Assembly (NCBI GenBank): GCA_051745635.1
Contig: JBNJEH010000053.1
Coordinates: forward strand, 1-22,841
Direction: 5' to 3'
Length of the DNA: 22,841 nucleotides
Origin: Brumimicrobium sp051745635
GTDB taxonomy: Bacteria; Bacteroidota; Bacteroidia; Flavobacteriales_D; Crocinitomicaceae
A program made the position numbers and the translations under genes. Position 1 is the stretch's first letter. Every line of letters begins with the position of its first letter. This document shows, piece after piece, positions 12,578-21,449 of the stretch. The notes beneath the pieces were generated by a model. That model was not told the DNA's origin. It worked only from the letters and a program-made list of their open reading frames with translations, and ran no database searches.

Positions 12578-14971
12578 TTATAAGTTAAAGGTTACTGAAA
12601 GTTTGTACACGAAATTGTCACCTAATTCACTAAAGGCGTAGGGACCATAGCGATAAAATACGCCAACACCGTATCCGTTGAAGCCTGAAACCAGTAAATC
12701 TTCTACGATCAATCCCGATTCGTAATATCCTTTTTCAGGAACTTTAAATGCATAGTTTTTATGATAGGACTGATCATTCATAGCTCCTACGGCAGCAGCA
12801 TTGTGCACAACAAAGGTGGGTCGCGTAAAGTCGGCAATCCCTTTGATGGGCAAAAACCGAAACCGCATAAAAAGCGCCGTTTGACGGTCACTGAAAAACT
12901 CTGCCGGTCGCATCGTTTCAAATGTGTTGGCTACAGTCAGGTTCCAGTTTCTGGCCGTTCCGTGCTGAACTTGCTGGAGAGTGAGCGGTACCTCGCCAAT
13001 TGTTAGCCCCGATTTACTCGCCAGTTTTAATTTTCCAAGTCCGCGAATGGAAAAGTCTTGATTAATCGTCAGATTCATGCGGTAATAATCGTAACTGGCA
13101 TCCCACAATCCCTGTATTCCCCGGTACGCTTTCACATTGATGCGCGGAAATTTCGTACCCAGTGAAACGCGCCGGTCATCCAAAAGCATCACTTTTTCGC
13201 GAATGTTCCACTGCACTTCCATGCCCACTTCCGCCACGTCGAACCCGCCTGAAGCAGAAGGAATATGCTGTCCCGGATTGTAGCGATAAAGGTCGGAAAA
13301 CCAAAAGCGTCTGTAATTTCCGAACAGTTGTACTTTTAGGTTTTGACGAATGTAACCTTTCAATCGAACTTGTGCTTTGCGTTGCCGATCCAATCGATTG
13401 ATAAAAAAGTCGCGGTACAACGATTGGTCGGCAATATTAAATTCGTCGTGCAGCAATTGTTCTCCCCCGCGTTCAAACAAGTCATCGCTGAAGTGAAAGT
13501 GCAACCCGATCTTGTTTTTTTGATGAAAAATAAATCCCAGGTCGCCGCCCCACTTCCACGCCTTATCGCGAAAACCGTAAGCGAAATAGCCTCCTGTTTT
13601 GAACCACCTGCTCAGTCTGGTATTGGTCGACAAACCCGCCCCGAGGCGATAACCCTCTTGTTGATTGAAGTCGATGATCCGATCAATAGGCAGACCAAAA
13701 ACCCCTAACGGGACTTCACCAGTAGACAATATTTTAAAAGCGTCAACCATTTTGTCGAGGTTATTTTCTTCCCCGATGCTATCGATCACGTGGTAGGTCT
13801 TTCGTTCTTTGGCCGTATTGTCCTTCTGACGCACTGATTTTAATCGATTCGTATCTTCTAAAGCGCCGGGTTTCACCTCCAGTTGAACGGGATTAAACAC
13901 TCTTTTTTTGACATCGATACCAAATTCTACATCCTTGATGTAAAGGTTACTTTTTCCAATCGCTTCCGAATATTTTCCAATTGCAAGGTCTTTAAAAGCA
14001 AACTCTGTACTCAACTTATGCGGAAACCATTTTTTATCGTTGGTATAGCGATATGACTGGATCACTTTCACCTCCGCAAAAGAACTTTGTTCATAAGGCG
14101 AGGCAATTACTTTCTCGAGCGCCCAGTTTTTCGTGCTCACAAATAAATATCCTTCCAGTCCTTCAAAGTTTTTTCCCTTCCTGGGGCGGTATTTAATCGT
14201 GTACGTCGTGTCTTTGCCGTGAAACAGTGTATCCTCGAGTATGAAAAGGTAACGGCGCAAACTCCCGGGAGCAATTGGGTTGATGTACTCCCCCTGATTA
14301 ATCTCGAAATTATTGTCGTAAAAACTGAACGATTGAAACTGATTGACCAATGTGGCAAACATGGGATCTTTTACACCCGAAACATTATAGGAATTAACAA
14401 TTTCTTTGTCATAATTTGGCGGGGAAAAGATGCGCGTCGCTCCGGTTTCAGTGAGAAAAAGGTACTGACGATCGAGTAAATCTAGTGTTTTGAGAGCACT
14501 GGTATCGGTTATTGTATCGCGATCAATGGGTTCCTGTGTCTCCCCCGTAATGTAAAATTTGGAATACGAGTCGTAGCGAAAAGCATCATTGCGCAGCGGA
14601 TCGTTTTCTTTTCGATGATCCATCGCGTTTTGTATGATGCGATGTGCAGGGTTCTTACCCGGTTCTATCACCACCTCATCCATCATTTGGACGTCGGGAA
14701 CCAGTAGCACCTCTGGGCTCTCCAGCAACTTTTTTCCAGCGATAGTCGTGTCTCTATACTCGAAAAAGGTAAAGCTATAATTCCTGTCCGGCAAAATTTC
14801 GAGGGCCGCCCGTCCGTCGATATCTGTCAAAACGGGCGCAATAATTCCATCGCCAATTTTAACAAATGCTACCGGCTCCATCGTTTGAATGTCCTTTACG
14901 ACGAGCTCAGTTTTTTGAGCCTTTACAAAAGGAAGGGAGGTTAGGAGTAGTAAGAGCAATAAATAGCGCAT
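12578..14971 (-). CDS. DUF5686 outer-membrane protein with regulatory-like N-domain
   Basis: 797 residues. Signal peptide MRYLLLLLLLTSLPFVKA, then a CarboxypepD_reg-like domain (~20-105; VKDIQTMEPVAFVKIGD), then the DUF5686 region from VIEPGKNPAHRIIQNAM onwards. The long C-terminal part is rich in alternating aromatic strands and ends in VYKLSVTFNL, a terminal-Phe pattern of outer-membrane beta-barrels. The family is common in Bacteroidota; its role is unclear, and a TonB-independent barrel or envelope assembly factor is possible. Its ATG lies one base after the stop of the cyclophilin-FKBP gene, so translation is probably coupled. That points to a periplasmic folding partner for the barrel. 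Confidence 0.87.
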   Translation of the reverse strand: MRYLLLLLLLTSLPFVKAQKTELVVKDIQTMEPVAFVKIGDGIIAPVLTDIDGRAALEILPDRNYSFTFFEYRDTTIAGKKLLESPEVLLVPDVQMMDEVVIEPGKNPAHRIIQNAMDHRKENDPLRNDAFRYDSYSKFYITGETQEPIDRDTITDTSALKTLDLLDRQYLFLTETGATRIFSPPNYDKEIVNSYNVSGVKDPMFATLVNQFQSFSFYDNNFEINQGEYINPIAPGSLRRYLFILEDTLFHGKDTTYTIKYRPRKGKNFEGLEGYLFVSTKNWALEKVIASPYEQSSFAEVKVIQSYRYTNDKKWFPHKLSTEFAFKDLAIGKYSEAIGKSNLYIKDVEFGIDVKKRVFNPVQLEVKPGALEDTNRLKSVRQKDNTAKERKTYHVIDSIGEENNLDKMVDAFKILSTGEVPLGVFGLPIDRIIDFNQQEGYRLGAGLSTNTRLSRWFKTGGYFAYGFRDKAWKWGGDLGFIFHQKNKIGLHFHFSDDLFERGGEQLLHDEFNIADQSLYRDFFINRLDRQRKAQVRLKGYIRQNLKVQLFGNYRRFWFSDLYRYNPGQHIPSASGGFDVAEVGMEVQWNIREKVMLLDDRRVSLGTKFPRINVKAYRGIQGLWDASYDYYRMNLTINQDFSIRGLGKLKLASKSGLTIGEVPLTLQQVQHGTARNWNLTVANTFETMRPAEFFSDRQTALFMRFRFLPIKGIADFTRPTFVVHNAAAVGAMNDQSYHKNYAFKVPEKGYYESGLIVEDLLVSGFNGYGVGVFYRYGPYAFSELGDNFVYKLSVTFNL

Positions 14972-14972
14972 A

Positions 14973-16061
14973 TTATTTCTTTTCGACGGATAAAAGCTCT
15001 ATTTCAAAAATCAGGTCGGCATAGGGAGGAATTTGCGGACGTTTACCGCGCTTGCCATAACCCAAAAAGTAGGGAATATAAACCGTAACCTCTCCACCTT
15101 CACCGACGAGTGCAATTCCTTCATCAAATCCTTTGATCAGTCGTTGTACCTGATATTTAAACTCCAGCGGTTTACCGCGGTCCCGCGAAGCGTCAAATTT
15201 GTCGCCATACAGCTTTTTCCCGACGTAGTGTACGCTCACTTTGTCTCCCGGTTCTGCCAGTGTATCGCCTCCTTCTTTGGTGACCTTATACACTAATCCG
15301 GATTCCGTCTGCTTCACATCGGGATCAATTTCCTTGATCAAGTCGAAAAAGTACGATTTGTAGTCCTCCTTTGATTTTTCCTTTGCTTCGATGAGGCGCA
15401 CTTTGTCCTGGGCTTCTTGTTTTTCTTTTTTTAAGCGCTGCTTTTCAACGACCTTCGTCCGTGCTTCATAAGCCTTTTTAAACTTCCGCGACGGATTATA
15501 AAACAATTTGTATTTCAATCCTTTGCGAATAATTTCCATCCGTTGAATGCTGTCGTTCTGTTCGATTTTATTGACGACATCCTGTCCTTCCAGGACTTTG
15601 CCAAAAACAGTATGTTTTCCATTGAGGTGCGGCGTAGCCACATGTGTAATGAAAAACTGACTTCCGTTAGTGTGCGGACCAGCGTTGGCCATGGATATCA
15701 CTCCTTTTTCGTGTTTGAGTCCATTGTCCGCTTCGTCCCAAAACTGATAGCCCGGACCTCCAGAACCCGTTCCGGTAGGATCTCCTCCCTGAATCATAAA
15801 GTCACTGATCACGCGGTGAAATACAACGCTATCGTAGTAGGGTTCTTTGTGCTTAATGGAGTCAAACACCTTTAGGTTTCCTTCTGCAAGACCGACAAAA
15901 TTCGCTACCGTTAAAGGTGCTTTTTCGGGGTATAATTCCAAAAATATTTCCCCCTTATTGGTTTGAATGGAAGCATATATTCCCTTGTCGATATCGCTTT
16001 TCTGCGCCCAGGTTTGAGCCAGGCAGCAAAGCGTGAGGAGAACGAAAATTGTCTTTTTCAT
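14973..16061 (-). CDS. Exported cyclophilin-FKBP fusion prolyl isomerase
   Basis: 362 residues. Signal peptide MKKTIFVLLTLCCLAQTWAQ. Cyclophilin domain ~28-180 with the catalytic segment FHRVISDFMIQGGDP (Arg83) and MANAGPHTNGSQFFIT. A basic coiled linker ~185-240 is rich in Lys/Glu. FKBP domain ~255-362 (VSVHYVGKKLYGDKFDAS, then IPYFLGYGKRG). Two unrelated PPIase folds in one secreted chain suggest a periplasmic foldase. The start at 16061 is chosen over the open frame to 16127 because it gives a clean signal peptide and sits 22 bp after a TAnnTTTG box (16083-16090). It is co-directional and almost contiguous with the DUF5686 gene. Confidence 0.92.
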   Translation of the reverse strand: MKKTIFVLLTLCCLAQTWAQKSDIDKGIYASIQTNKGEIFLELYPEKAPLTVANFVGLAEGNLKVFDSIKHKEPYYDSVVFHRVISDFMIQGGDPTGTGSGGPGYQFWDEADNGLKHEKGVISMANAGPHTNGSQFFITHVATPHLNGKHTVFGKVLEGQDVVNKIEQNDSIQRMEIIRKGLKYKLFYNPSRKFKKAYEARTKVVEKQRLKKEKQEAQDKVRLIEAKEKSKEDYKSYFFDLIKEIDPDVKQTESGLVYKVTKEGGDTLAEPGDKVSVHYVGKKLYGDKFDASRDRGKPLEFKYQVQRLIKGFDEGIALVGEGGEVTVYIPYFLGYGKRGKRPQIPPYADLIFEIELLSVEKK

Positions 16062-16082
16062 AGATACCTGATTTTGAAGACC

Positions 16083-16090
16083 CAAAAATA
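16083..16090 (-). promoter_or_regulatory. Candidate promoter -7 box of the PPIase operon
   Basis: TATTTTTG on the minus strand, an exact TAnnTTTG, 22 bp before the start at 16061. A TTTG at 16105-16108 is only 14 bp upstream, so the -33 is uncertain. Confidence 0.4.
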
Positions 16091-16175
16091 GGAAATTCAC
16101 CGAACAAATACACCGATTGATGTGCATCTTTCCTTACATAATGTGCTTTTTTTGCAAAGCTACGTTTTGATCCTT

Positions 16176-16229
16176 ACTACCCCCCACACTCGCTGTATGC
16201 TCTATGCTCTATACTCTTGCTCTATACTC
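16176..16229 (-). repeat. Word repeat, site C, directly after the aminopeptidase stop
   Basis: Read on the minus strand it is GAGTATAGAGCAAGAG, then TATAGAGCATAGAGCATACAG, starting at the base after the stop codon at 16230. It is the inverted orientation of sites A and B, but the same sense relative to the preceding gene as site B1 has to asd. Confidence 0.75.
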
Positions 16230-18929
16230 TCATTGACTCACTTTCATGAGTAATTCAGTAACTTTTTGAGCAAAAGCTTCTGCCTTTTTCAATTCGCCTT
16301 CTTTCATAGCTACTTCTCCGGACTTATCAGCTTCTTCCAGTTTTTTAATCTCACTTTTGATCGCACTCACGCGGTCATCCGCCGATCGTTTCAGTCCCAT
16401 CACATTCATGGGTAACACCGCATTGATGTATTGACTTCCTCCTTCAGAAAGTTGTTCGAGCGTACTGAAATACTTTTCCTGAGTTTTTAAATCGCTTTGC
16501 TTTAGCAGCGAAGTAAAATTGGACATTCCGCCGATTACATCGTATCCGGTGACGGCTTTTTCCAACAATGAACGCCGCATAAAGTCCAGTTTATCCTGAC
16601 GATTAAACTTGGCATAAATGCCCATTATTTGAGCGCGCAATTTTGACGAACGTTCATCTTCGAGCTTTTCGGCAAGTTCGAGCGCCTTCTCCTCATCTTT
16701 GTCCGTACCTTTCGTCAGCCCGTTCAGCGCCTGGGAGATGGTATAATAAGAACTATCGCTGTTGATGACTTCCGTTAATAAATTCCGCGTTTCTTCTGCG
16801 TGCTGATCTTCAAAAAAGTTATTGGCCAGGAATCGTGCTGCCGACCCTCTCACTTTTGAATTCTCATCGTCCTTGACCCGATCAACAATTGCTTTATGGA
16901 CATCGTCGGGGCGGTCGTTCAACACTTTATCGAGTTTTCCTATAGCTTGCTGGCGAATATACCAAAAATCATCCCCGAGCGCATCGAGAATCATTTGACG
17001 TCCTTTCTCATTTCTGAGTCGTGAGCCATAAACCACGGCTTGTTCGCGATCTTTGTACAGTGGAGCATTGTAAAATTGGTGCACGTACCACTCGCGCGGC
17101 TTATCGTGATCCACCGCTCCCAGCAATACGCGCTGCGCGTCAAAAACAATATTTTCTACAGTTCCCTCTACTTCAAAGTTGTAGGTGTTAATATTCTTAT
17201 TTACGACAATGTCGTGCGTCGTTTTTGAACCGCTGGCATACACATCTACCTGTAGCGGCAATTTGTACAGCGGAGCCTCTTCCAGGTCTTGTTCCTGCCG
17301 AACCGTGAGTTCCACATTACCATTTTCCAATAGCTCGTGCTCCACCTCTAATTCGGGATGGTGAGATTCAAAAAACCATTGATTAAAGAACCAATTGAGG
17401 TCTTCACCTGATATTTTCTCAAACGCCAGGCGCAATTGGTGCATTTCGACCGGTTCGTAGGCATTTTCTTTTAAATAATGCTGGAGCGCTTTAAAAAAGG
17501 CTTCATCTCCCAGATAGTAGCGCAACATGTGCAAAATACGTCCTCCTTTGTTGTAAGAATGCGCATCGAACATGTCCTCTTTGCTCTCGTAGTCATACCA
17601 CACCATATCGTGATGTCCAGCCTGACCACTTTGCTGAAAATAGCCGTCTGCTTCCTTCTCTGCGTAATAATCCGCTTGATCGCGACCGTAATAATGTTCA
17701 TCCCAAAGGTACTGCGAATAATTAGCAAACGATTCGTTGAGTGGTAAGTTCGCCCAGCTCTCGCATGTTACGAGGTCGCCAAACCAGTGGTGAAACAATT
17801 CGTGTGCGATAATGGAATGGTCATTTCCATCGATCAGTTCGCGCTCTGTCTTGTAGACAAAATCACCAAAAACGACGGCACTCGTGTTTTCCATGGCGCC
17901 GGAAACGTATTCGCGCACCACGACCTGGTGATATTTGTCCCACGGATAATCGACACCGAGTAAGTCCGAGAAAAAGCCAATCATTTCGGGGGTCTCTCCA
18001 AAAATAGCCTGAGCGTGTTCTTTCCATTCCGGTTCGACGTAATAGTGAACGGGCATTTCCGTTCCGTCTGGTTTGGTATAGCTATCTTCTACCACTTCAA
18101 ATTCACCGACAGCCATCATGAACAGATACGGAACATGTGGCAATTCCTGTTTCCAGTGATCCGTGCGCGTTCCGTCGCCATTTTTTTCAGCAGATACCAG
18201 CGATCCGTTGGACAGTGTCTTGTACTTGTCCTTCACAGTAATGTAGATGTCCTGCGTTGTTTTTTGGTTGGGCCGGTCAATCGTCGGAAACCAAACGGAG
18301 CTCGCTTCGGTCTCTCCCTGTGTCCAAATCTGCGGCATCTGATCGGGGTCTTCTCCTTTTGGATTGATAAAGTACAGGCCTTTATCGCTTCGAATGGCGC
18401 TGCTGCCTCCCGCTTCTTTGCGTTCCGGGTTGGCGACATAATCAATTGCAACGGTATATTCCTCATCCCGGGAATATTCGCGGTCGAGTCCTATGCGCAA
18501 AACCCTGTCATTCGTGTAATTAAATTTAAGCGCCTGACCATCCATTTTGACACTGTTGATATCCATCGCTTTGGCTTGAAGGATCAAACTATCCGTGGCG
18601 TAAAAATACGGCGAACACGTCAGCGTGGCGTTACCGATCAACTGTGATTGCTCCCAGTTAAACCGCACATCCAGTTCTGTGTGAATCAAGTCTGTTTTAA
18701 TCGTTGCGGCAGCATTGTATCGCGGGCGTTCAATGATTTCTTCGGCTTCTTCTTTTTGGTCGTCTTCTTCTGCTAAGGGCTCCGTTTCGCGAACTTCTTT
18801 TTCAGCTTGTTCAACCTTTGAGTTGCTGTCTGCAACTGCTTTATCTTTTTCTTGTTTTGCCGTTCCACAAGCTAAAAGTATAGCCGACAGCGCAAACATC
18901 AATAATGTGTTCTTCATGGTTTTATTCAT
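16230..18929 (-). CDS. M1-family zinc aminopeptidase, lipoprotein
   Basis: About 899 residues. Removes N-terminal amino acids from peptides, probably at the cell surface or in the periplasm. The lipoprotein signal ends in LLAC and is followed by a very acidic/basic linker (~25-70). The N-terminal beta-domain runs to ~290. The peptide-binding GAMEN motif lies at ~344-348, and the zinc site HELFHH with the third ligand in NESFANY 18 residues later is intact. The C-terminal helical repeat region is HEAT-like. The frame opens with GTG at 18938; ATG at 18929 or 18917 gives a more usual start, and 18929 is my choice. It is followed by a word repeat and then the PPIase operon. Confidence 0.93.
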   Translation of the reverse strand: MNKTMKNTLLMFALSAILLACGTAKQEKDKAVADSNSKVEQAEKEVRETEPLAEEDDQKEEAEEIIERPRYNAAATIKTDLIHTELDVRFNWEQSQLIGNATLTCSPYFYATDSLILQAKAMDINSVKMDGQALKFNYTNDRVLRIGLDREYSRDEEYTVAIDYVANPERKEAGGSSAIRSDKGLYFINPKGEDPDQMPQIWTQGETEASSVWFPTIDRPNQKTTQDIYITVKDKYKTLSNGSLVSAEKNGDGTRTDHWKQELPHVPYLFMMAVGEFEVVEDSYTKPDGTEMPVHYYVEPEWKEHAQAIFGETPEMIGFFSDLLGVDYPWDKYHQVVVREYVSGAMENTSAVVFGDFVYKTERELIDGNDHSIIAHELFHHWFGDLVTCESWANLPLNESFANYSQYLWDEHYYGRDQADYYAEKEADGYFQQSGQAGHHDMVWYDYESKEDMFDAHSYNKGGRILHMLRYYLGDEAFFKALQHYLKENAYEPVEMHQLRLAFEKISGEDLNWFFNQWFFESHHPELEVEHELLENGNVELTVRQEQDLEEAPLYKLPLQVDVYASGSKTTHDIVVNKNINTYNFEVEGTVENIVFDAQRVLLGAVDHDKPREWYVHQFYNAPLYKDREQAVVYGSRLRNEKGRQMILDALGDDFWYIRQQAIGKLDKVLNDRPDDVHKAIVDRVKDDENSKVRGSAARFLANNFFEDQHAEETRNLLTEVINSDSSYYTISQALNGLTKGTDKDEEKALELAEKLEDERSSKLRAQIMGIYAKFNRQDKLDFMRRSLLEKAVTGYDVIGGMSNFTSLLKQSDLKTQEKYFSTLEQLSEGGSQYINAVLPMNVMGLKRSADDRVSAIKSEIKKLEEADKSGEVAMKEGELKKAEAFAQKVTELLMKVSQ

Positions 18930-19025
18930 TTTCGTCACAAAAATGGCAATTTTTTTCGACCTGAGCAGGTTCCTATTTGTGTGAAGTCAGAATTAGGGGT
19001 ATTAAAATAGTAGTTTTCATTTCTT

Positions 19026-19835
19026 TTAATTTAGTTTTCTTCCAAAAACTTCATATTTTGTAACTCCTTCCTCAGCGGGGTGTCCAAACTCGTAATTCAG
19101 GTAGAACTGGTTTTCTAAATCTAAATAACACTTTTTTATATAAATACCTTTACAGTCCCATGAATCCCCTCCCCAATTTGAAAAGGTTGCTATTTTAAAT
19201 GCTCTGTGATTGCGCTGCATTGTATTATCATAGCCCACGCAATTACTACCATTCCCGTCGTAGTTGTAAAAATCTAACCTTGAGCAGTTACTATTTGATA
19301 ATACCCCCGGAGCAGCATACGCCAATTCAAAATCAAAAACAATATCAAAAGAATCCGTTGAATTTTCCTCCGCAACGCGAAAGGTTCCCTCCATGATGTT
19401 TGTATCACATTGGTCATGAACGCGCATATTTTTTGTAATGGAATCATAACCATCATCCTCAGGGAAACAATTCGTATTCGGATCTTTTTCCACCACCAAT
19501 GTGATTGGAATGGTGCTTCCCGCCCACTGATCGGAAAAATATTTCGATGTTTCTTGCTCTGTTTCCACATCTGCCCCGATATACCAAGTATATTCAGCAT
19601 CATCCAGATTGGCTTTAAAGTACGCCGTTTTATTGGCTAATATATCATCTGTTATTGTGTACATATTTATGGATGGTGCGCCGTTGTTGAGTGCTTCTTT
19701 TATATCAAAATCCGCGCTCACCTCACTGGCACAATCACACGGGTCCTTTGACTCATTGTTTAATTGTGGTTGTTCCTTTTTACAGGCGAAAAGAATCAAT
19801 ACCAAAAAAGATAACGTAAATAGTCCTGTTTTCAT
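19026..19835 (-). CDS. Tandem paralogous lipoprotein, copy 4
   Basis: Last of four related lipoproteins. 269 residues. The signal MKTGLFTLSFLVLILFAC is shared almost exactly with copies 2 and 3. Next come KKEQPQLNNESKDPCDCASE, a variable segment, then a conserved PKD-like beta-sandwich (AEYTWYIGADVETEQ, IPITLVVEKDPN, CFPEDDGYDSIT). After it comes EGTFRVAEENSTDSFDI, a lipocalin-like or second beta domain that diverges strongly, and the ending GRKLN. Several conserved Cys suggest disulphides in the periplasm or at the surface. Its ATG lies one base after the stop of copy 3. No family name or function is recognised. Confidence 0.85.
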   Translation of the reverse strand: MKTGLFTLSFLVLILFACKKEQPQLNNESKDPCDCASEVSADFDIKEALNNGAPSINMYTITDDILANKTAYFKANLDDAEYTWYIGADVETEQETSKYFSDQWAGSTIPITLVVEKDPNTNCFPEDDGYDSITKNMRVHDQCDTNIMEGTFRVAEENSTDSFDIVFDFELAYAAPGVLSNSNCSRLDFYNYDGNGSNCVGYDNTMQRNHRAFKIATFSNWGGDSWDCKGIYIKKCYLDLENQFYLNYEFGHPAEEGVTKYEVFGRKLN

Positions 19836-19836
19836 A

Positions 19837-20640
19837 TTAATTCAATTTTCTACCGTAGTAATGGTATGTTTTTTCGTTGTAAGTGGATGTCCCTTCTAAA
19901 AAGTACGTTTTAAACTTTAGTTCTGCGAATCCGTTTAGAGGGTTTCTTATTAGTCCAGAAAGTCCTTCGCATAAACCTGCAGTTACAGTGCCAGGACCAA
20001 AAGAAAGCTGTCTGTAAGCGTCATGGTTAATTCTTCTCCACGCTACCTTCTCACAAATAGCACCCCCTCCATCAACGTTAAAAATATTTATAGAACGGCT
20101 ATCATTAAACTGTTCAGCGTCAACGGTTATGTCTATACTATCATCTAATTCTTTAGAATAAACACGATATATTCCTTCAATAGTACCATACTCAATATCG
20201 TCATCATAGCCGTGAAAAACTGGATATTGGGAAACATGAAAAGTCTTGGTTATAGAATCATATCCATCATCATCTGGAAAACATGTTTTATTCGGGTCCT
20301 TTTTTACTACCAGGGTGATAGGTATGTCAGAACCTGTCCATTGGTCTGAAAAAAACTTCGAAGGAGTTTGAATTGTCTCTACATCTGCACCTATATACCA
20401 AGTGTATTCAGCATCATCTTCTAATGCTCTAAACCGGACGTATTTATCGTGAAGAGTTGTGTCCGTCTGAATCCAGAGGTCTGATATTGGTCCTGTATAT
20501 TCTTCTATGACAAAATCCGCGCTCACCTCACTGGCACAATCACACGGGTCTTTTGTGTCGCCGTGCATCGTCGGTTGTTCCTTTTTGCAGGAAAAAAGAA
20601 TCAACACCAAAAAAGATAACGTAAATAGTCCTGTTTTCAT
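19837..20640 (-). CDS. Tandem paralogous lipoprotein, copy 3
   Basis: 267 residues. Same layout as its neighbours: identical signal peptide apart from the lipobox (LFSC), but the tether after the Cys is KKEQPTMHGDTKDPCDC instead of the QLNNESKDPCDC shared by the other three. The PKD-like core (AEYTWYIGADVETIQ, FFSDQWTGSDIPITLVVKKD, CFPDDDGYDSITKTFHV) is well conserved. The C-terminal domain (TIEGIYRVYSKELDDSIDI) shares only its first strand and the final GRKLN with the others. Stop and start codons of adjacent copies are separated by a single base on both sides, so translational coupling is likely. Confidence 0.85.
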   Translation of the reverse strand: MKTGLFTLSFLVLILFSCKKEQPTMHGDTKDPCDCASEVSADFVIEEYTGPISDLWIQTDTTLHDKYVRFRALEDDAEYTWYIGADVETIQTPSKFFSDQWTGSDIPITLVVKKDPNKTCFPDDDGYDSITKTFHVSQYPVFHGYDDDIEYGTIEGIYRVYSKELDDSIDITVDAEQFNDSRSINIFNVDGGGAICEKVAWRRINHDAYRQLSFGPGTVTAGLCEGLSGLIRNPLNGFAELKFKTYFLEGTSTYNEKTYHYYGRKLN

Positions 20641-20641
20641 A

Positions 20642-21439
20642 TTAATTCAATTTTCTTCCTAAATAGGTTCGTTCATAATAATCATAATCTGGATCATTTG
20701 GACTGGTAGAACCAAACGAAAAATGCATTTCTGTCACTCCATCTAACCTGTTATGAATGTATCCTCTCAATGCATCACAAACGAGAGAACCCGTTCCATT
20801 TGTTGTCCAAACCTGCCTGTAATTTGAGCCAGTTATTCTTGCTTGATCGATACAATTGGATCCCTCTCCATTGTAGTTGACGATATTAAACATAATTTCT
20901 CCTTGAAAATTTTTATCCGCATAAAATTCTACATCAAAACTATCGGAAAGGTGTTCTGATTTTACGCGATACGTCCCTTCAATAGGTCCTAAGTCAACAT
21001 CATTCGTGTTTTCCTGCCAATAGTCAGAAATATGAAATGTTTTCGTGATGGAATCATAACCATCATCTTCAGGGAAGCACACGTTATTGGGCTCTTTTTC
21101 TACCACCAGGGTAATTGGAATATCCTGATTGGCCCATTGGTCGGAAAAATACTTCCAGGTTACTTGCTCCGTCTCAACATCTGCTCCAATATACCAGGTG
21201 TATACAGCATTCTCCTCCAATGCGCGAAACTCTACAGTTCTATCTTTATAAGTAGTATCAGTTAATGTCTGGCGAGGATTCGGAACTTGACTACTTCCTT
21301 CCCAGATTTCAAAATCCGCGCTCACCTCATTTGCACAATCACACGGGTCTTTTGACTCATTGTTTAATTGTGGCTGTTCTTTTTTACAGGAATAAAGAAT
21401 CAACACCAAAAAAGATAACGTAAATAGTCCTGTTTTCAT
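20642..21439 (-). CDS. Tandem paralogous lipoprotein, copy 2
   Basis: 265 residues. The start at 21439 (MKTGLFTLSFLVLILYSC) matches copies 3 and 4; the open frame to 21499 overlaps the end of copy 1 and is not used. Conserved blocks: DPCDCANEVSADF, VYTWYIGADVETEQ, KYFSDQWANQDIPITLVVEK, CFPEDDGYDSITKTFHISD, IEGTYRVKSEHLSDSFDVEF and the ending GRKLN. The segment after ADF and the C-terminal third differ from the paralogues. It lies 10 bp after the copy 1 stop. The function is unknown; a surface-exposed or periplasmic binding role is inferred from the lipidation and beta domains. Confidence 0.85.
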   Translation of the reverse strand: MKTGLFTLSFLVLILYSCKKEQPQLNNESKDPCDCANEVSADFEIWEGSSQVPNPRQTLTDTTYKDRTVEFRALEENAVYTWYIGADVETEQVTWKYFSDQWANQDIPITLVVEKEPNNVCFPEDDGYDSITKTFHISDYWQENTNDVDLGPIEGTYRVKSEHLSDSFDVEFYADKNFQGEIMFNIVNYNGEGSNCIDQARITGSNYRQVWTTNGTGSLVCDALRGYIHNRLDGVTEMHFSFGSTSPNDPDYDYYERTYLGRKLN

Positions 21440-21449
21440 TTCAATATTT

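Noticed and set aside
18015..18647. 210-codon plus-strand ORF over the aminopeptidase gene
   Set aside because: It is an antisense shadow; the opposite frame carries the GAMEN and zinc motifs.
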